From contig JAJRSX010000200.1 in the NCBI GenBank assembly GCA_024278555.1, positions 1-7,993 on the forward strand: a stretch of 7,993 nucleotides of DNA. The letters are read 5' to 3'. Numbering within the stretch: position 1 is the stretch's first letter; each line of letters opens with the position of its first letter. The stretch is from a bacterium (GTDB taxonomy: Bacteria > CG2-30-53-67 > CG2-30-70-394). The position numbers and the translations under genes were made by a program. Positions 6,077 through 7,993 of this stretch are shown in pieces. The notes beneath the pieces are model-generated. The model ran no database searches and was not told the origin of the DNA. It was given only the letters and a program-made list of their open reading frames with translations.

Positions 6077-7114
6077 CTAAAAACCGTACGGCACCTCTTC
6101 GAACTTCCACCCCCCGTCGGTCTTCAGGAGGCTCATCCGCTTCATCCGCTCCTCCAGGTCCTCCCGGTCGAACTTGGTGGACCGCTTGATGTGCAGGTAG
6201 AAGCGCTCCTTGTTCTTCGGGTGGGGCTCCGCGCGGGTGATCGTGTAGTCGTAGTACTTCCAGTTGATCAGCCCCTTCTGGAAGGCGGGCTCCAGGTCCT
6301 CGTCGCTGTAGTGGAGGACCCAGCAGAGGCGGTAGACGTCGAAGTTGCGTTCCTCCAGGGCGATGGTGAGGGTCTCCCACGCCTTCGACGGGACCGAGAA
6401 GTCGACCTCCACCTCGCCCCCCACCGTGGCCTCCACCGGCACCCCCTCCTGGGCGGCGCGGAAACGACGCCGGAAGAGGATGACCACCACACCGAGGACC
6501 ACCAGGGCGCCTACCGGCGCCCCCCACCAGCGGAGGAGGCGGGTGGTGAGGGGTTCGCTCGGGGTGATGACCACCTTGCCGTGGGGCACCGGCGGGGCGG
6601 CGGACGGGGGTGGGGCGGTGTCGGCGGAGGCCTTGGCGGGTGGGGTCGGCGCCTCGCTCGACCTCGGCGTTCCCGTGGCCACCGCCACCGGCGTCGGGGA
6701 GGGGGTCGGGGTCGCCTTCGCCGCGGGCGGCGCCTGGGGCGAGGGTGCTGCCGTGGTGGCCGCGGCGGATGGTGCGGCGGCGGGTGGGGGTGTTTGGTGG
6801 TCGGCTGTCGGTGGCGCGGCGACCGGTTTCGGCCGTGGTCGGGGAGGCGGGGTGTCGTCCTGGCGCGGCTCCATGACCCAGGAGACGGTGCCGTCCTTCT
6901 CCACGACATAGACGGTGGCCACCTCCTCCACCGCCACGCTCGCCTCGCCGCCGAACTTCTCGTAGCGGATCTGCCCGGCGACCTGGCTCACCCGGCTGGT
7001 GCGCAGGGAGGTGCCGTCACGGAAGTTGATCTGGTACTCCACCGCCAGCGCCGGTGCGGCGGCGGCAAGGAGCACCAGGATCAGTGAGAGGAGGGCGAGC
7101 CGTGGGCACGTCAT
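6077..7114 (-). CDS. Unrecognised envelope protein: signal peptide, Pro/Ala-rich linker, one membrane span, cytoplasmic domain
   Basis: This is a 345-residue protein I do not recognise. It has a signal peptide (1-24) with an ALA cleavage site; a small beta-rich-looking region (25-82, beginning VEYQINFRDG) that would be exported; a roughly 100-residue linker rich in Pro, Ala and Thr (about 84-182); one hydrophobic span (about 198-214); then RRRFR, which by the positive-inside rule puts the rest in the cytoplasm. That last part (about 216-345) is charged, rich in aromatics, and low in Pro compared with the linker, so it is probably a folded domain. The design suits a link or sensor between periplasm and cytoplasm, but this is inference. 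The frame is open upstream to 7444, but the ATG at 7114 has CAGGA 9 nt ahead and begins the signal peptide. It lies 98 bp after the DUF5658-like gene, and 181 bp before mraZ, which has its own promoter. Confidence 0.85.
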   Translation of the reverse strand: MTCPRLALLSLILVLLAAAAPALAVEYQINFRDGTSLRTSRVSQVAGQIRYEKFGGEASVAVEEVATVYVVEKDGTVSWVMEPRQDDTPPPRPRPKPVAAPPTADHQTPPPAAAPSAAATTAAPSPQAPPAAKATPTPSPTPVAVATGTPRSSEAPTPPAKASADTAPPPSAAPPVPHGKVVITPSEPLTTRLLRWWGAPVGALVVLGVVVILFRRRFRAAQEGVPVEATVGGEVEVDFSVPSKAWETLTIALEERNFDVYRLCWVLHYSDEDLEPAFQKGLINWKYYDYTITRAEPHPKNKERFYLHIKRSTKFDREDLEERMKRMSLLKTDGGWKFEEVPYGF

Positions 7115-7156
7115 GGGGGGGCGTCCTGCCCGACCGAGAGGGACGGAGGTCCCCCC

Positions 7157-7185
7157 CTTATCGCCCAGCCGCCTCGCGACCTCAA
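7157..7185 (-). promoter_or_regulatory. Possible promoter for the unknown envelope gene
   Basis: TTGAGG (7185-7180) and GATAAG (7162-7157) are separated by 17 bp, each matching 4 of 6 consensus bases. The predicted start near 7150 would give a leader of about 36 nt to the ATG at 7114. It lies in the 98-bp gap after the DUF5658-like gene. The match is moderate and read-through from that gene is an alternative. Confidence 0.35.
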
Positions 7186-7212
7186 GCACGGCTGCCAAAG
7201 GAGTTAGACGCC

Positions 7213-7653
7213 TTATAAGGTATGCGTCAGGTAGATATGGAGGTGGTAACCGGAGAGGCCGAGGTAGATGAGGTCGAGGCAGGCGAGTATCAAATTGATA
7301 CGGTAGAAGGGGGAGCAAAAGACCAGAAATGCGACACCGGCGGAGGTGAGGAAGAACTTGTAGGCGATGAAGGAGCCGGCCCCCCACGGGAGGACCGCGG
7401 CCATCACCGGGTTGGCCTCCGTGGCCCACCCGTGGTCGACCCACCAGAGGGTGGCGAAGGCATCTACCAGGCTGAGACAGAGCAGTAAGACAATGCCGGC
7501 AAAGAGGATCGGGCTGTAGTAGTCGGGCTGTACCGGCGGGTCGGAGGCGCGGCGCGCCCCCTTGCGGCGGCCGCGGAAGGCGCCCACCAGGGTGCGCCAG
7601 GAGGGGTGACGCCGGTCAGGTCCGCGTGTGCGGAGGGTCGGCTGGGGCTTCAT
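7213..7653 (-). CDS. DUF5658-like small integral membrane protein
   Basis: This is a 146-residue protein with a basic N-terminal tail (1-40, including RRHPSWRTL and GRRKGARRASD) and three hydrophobic spans (about 47-71, 94-113 and 119-137). The segment SLVDAFATLWWVDHG...EANPVM (61-84), followed by a second span containing AYKFFLT, matches my memory of the DUF5658 family: an Asp in the first span, E-x-NP at its end and a Lys in the second span. The RR-rich tail is also usual for that family. No function is established that I know of. The ATG has GGGAG 11 nt upstream, and a sigma-54-type promoter lies about 40-55 bp upstream. It runs in the same direction as the unknown envelope gene, 98 bp ahead of it, so they may be co-expressed. 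The family call comes from motif recall, not a search. Confidence 0.85.
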   Translation of the reverse strand: MKPQPTLRTRGPDRRHPSWRTLVGAFRGRRKGARRASDPPVQPDYYSPILFAGIVLLLCLSLVDAFATLWWVDHGWATEANPVMAAVLPWGAGSFIAYKFFLTSAGVAFLVFCSPFYRINLILACLDLIYLGLSGYHLHIYLTHTL

Positions 7654-7691
7654 GGCGGTCGTCGCTCCCGGTGGGAAACTAATCCGTACCT

Positions 7692-7707
7692 AGCAATTCC
7701 CGGGCCA
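7692..7707 (-). promoter_or_regulatory. Sigma-54-type promoter for the DUF5658-like gene
   Basis: On the minus strand, TGGCCCG (7707-7701), 4 nt, then TTGCT (7696-7692) fits the sigma-54 consensus TGGCACG-N4-TTGCW with one mismatch. The essential GG and GC are present at the right spacing. Transcription would start near 7681, leaving a 28-nt leader that contains the GGGAG ribosome site of the gene at 7653. A 12-bp palindrome and a longer inverted repeat lie upstream. Confidence 0.55.
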
Positions 7708-7721
7708 GGGGCTCAGAGCCG

Positions 7722-7733
7722 GCGCCATGGCGC
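7722..7733. repeat. 12-bp perfect palindrome upstream of the sigma-54-type site
   Basis: GCGCCATGGCGC is self-complementary over 12 bp and sits about 41-52 bp upstream of the predicted start at 7681. It may be a regulator site, but short GC-rich palindromes also arise by chance in this base composition. Confidence 0.35.
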
Positions 7734-7828
7734 ACGGTGCTCGACCCGCATGGCTCCTGTGTGAGGCGGGCGGCGGCCGCTGCAACCGTTCTGAGGCTCA
7801 GCGGGAGTCATGGCTGTCGAGAAAGCCG

Positions 7829-7860
7829 GTGTTCCCGAGTCCGCGCGCGGGCGGGAACAC
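7829..7860. repeat. 9-bp inverted repeat, possible activator site or hairpin
   Basis: GTGTTCCCG (7829-7837) and CGGGAACAC (7852-7860) are perfect inverted copies, with a further palindrome CCGCGCGCGG (7841-7850) between them. The centre lies about 164 bp upstream of the predicted sigma-54 start, within the usual range of enhancer sites for sigma-54 activators. It could instead be the end of a transcript entering from the right, though the T-run on that side is poor. Confidence 0.5.
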
Positions 7861-7944
7861 GAAACCACGAAAGGTGGTGGGCCGGGGGATGGCGTGGGCC
7901 TGGAAGGCCATTTGAGCCACGGAATCCACGGAAAGACACGGAAG
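7856..7944. repeat. Short CACGRAA repeats of 9-bp period
   Basis: Two units (AACACGAAA, CCACGAAAG; 7856-7873) and, 43 bp later, three units (CCACGGAAT, CCACGGAAA, GACACGGAAG; 7917-7944) share the core CACGRAA with a period of about 9 bp. GAGCCACGG also occurs twice (7914-7922, 7951-7959). From memory, similar CACGGAA or CACGAAA runs occur between genes in many environmental proteobacteria. Function is not known to me. Confidence 0.55.
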
Positions 7945-7993
7945 GGAAGCGAGCCACGGGCAGAGGCGTCGCTGGTGGTGAAGACCAGGGGAC

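Larger units (their letters stand above)
7654..7993. other. 340-bp intergenic region without a convincing gene
   Basis: It holds the leader and sigma-54-type promoter of the DUF5658-like gene, a 12-bp palindrome, a 9-bp inverted repeat and the CACGRAA repeats. A small hairpin, ACCAC-GAAAG-GTGGT (7864-7878), lies in the repeat area. A 62-codon plus-strand frame (7727-7915) crosses all these elements, has no ribosome site I can see and resembles no protein. No tRNA or other RNA gene is recognised. Nothing identifiable follows 7960. Confidence 0.7.

Noticed and set aside
4494-6527. 677-codon minus-strand frame extending rsmH upstream
   Set aside because: It crosses mraZ in another frame and reads into the control region and the unknown gene. 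RsmH homology starts only at 5438, so the upstream part is fortuitous openness.
7115-7444. N-terminal extension of the unknown envelope gene up to 7444
   Set aside because: It overlaps the DUF5658-like gene in another frame and would bury a clear signal peptide. The ATG at 7114 has its own ribosome site.
7727-7915. 62-codon plus-strand open frame in the right-hand intergenic region
   Set aside because: It crosses palindromes and repeats, has no visible ribosome site and resembles no protein.
7856-7944. CRISPR array
   Set aside because: The repeated units are about 9 bp, directly adjacent and degenerate. There are no 25-40 bp repeats with unique spacers and no cas genes.

Overview
The window is a GC-rich piece of bacterial chromosome. 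Every gene I accept lies on the minus strand, so the window reads right to left. It carries the front end of a division and cell wall (dcw) cluster in the classical order mraZ, rsmH, ftsL, ftsI, murE, murF, with murF cut by the left edge. MurE has the DNPR motif of meso-diaminopimelate-adding enzymes. The gene order, the MurE type and a DUF5658-like protein with an RR-rich N-terminus suggest a Gram-negative, Pseudomonadota-like organism. I cannot name a genus, and the phylum is an inference.

Region by region (right to left): 7654-7993 has no convincing gene. It holds a short 9-bp-period CACGRAA repeat, a 9-bp inverted repeat, a 12-bp palindrome and a good sigma-54-type promoter pointing into the next gene. 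7213-7653 is a small multi-pass membrane protein (DUF5658-like). 6077-7114 is an unrecognised envelope protein with a signal peptide, a small exported domain, a long Pro/Ala-rich linker, one membrane span and a conserved-looking cytoplasmic domain. 5896-6076 is the dcw control region: a consensus -35 (TTGACA), a 17-bp spacer, TACGTT, then 10-bp-spaced GTGGGGAA-type repeats that match the MraZ operator. 5449-5895 is mraZ (GTG start), 4494-5438 rsmH, 4068-4457 ftsL, 2089-3816 ftsI, 508-1977 murE, and 1-511 the first 170 codons of murF.

How they work together: MraZ is expected to repress its own promoter and so the cluster. RsmH methylates 16S rRNA. FtsL and FtsI belong to the divisome that makes septal peptidoglycan. 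MurE and MurF add meso-DAP and D-Ala-D-Ala to the cytoplasmic precursor. murE and murF overlap by an ATGA and are probably translationally coupled. The ftsL-ftsI gap (251 bp) and ftsI-murE gap (111 bp) are long for such a cluster. Each holds a hairpin and a C-rich leader without a Shine-Dalgarno sequence.

The core is ordinary. The least understood parts are the unknown envelope gene just upstream of mraZ, the sigma-54-type promoter of the DUF5658-like gene, and the C-rich leader before ftsI. I see no clear sign of a wholly new multi-gene system.
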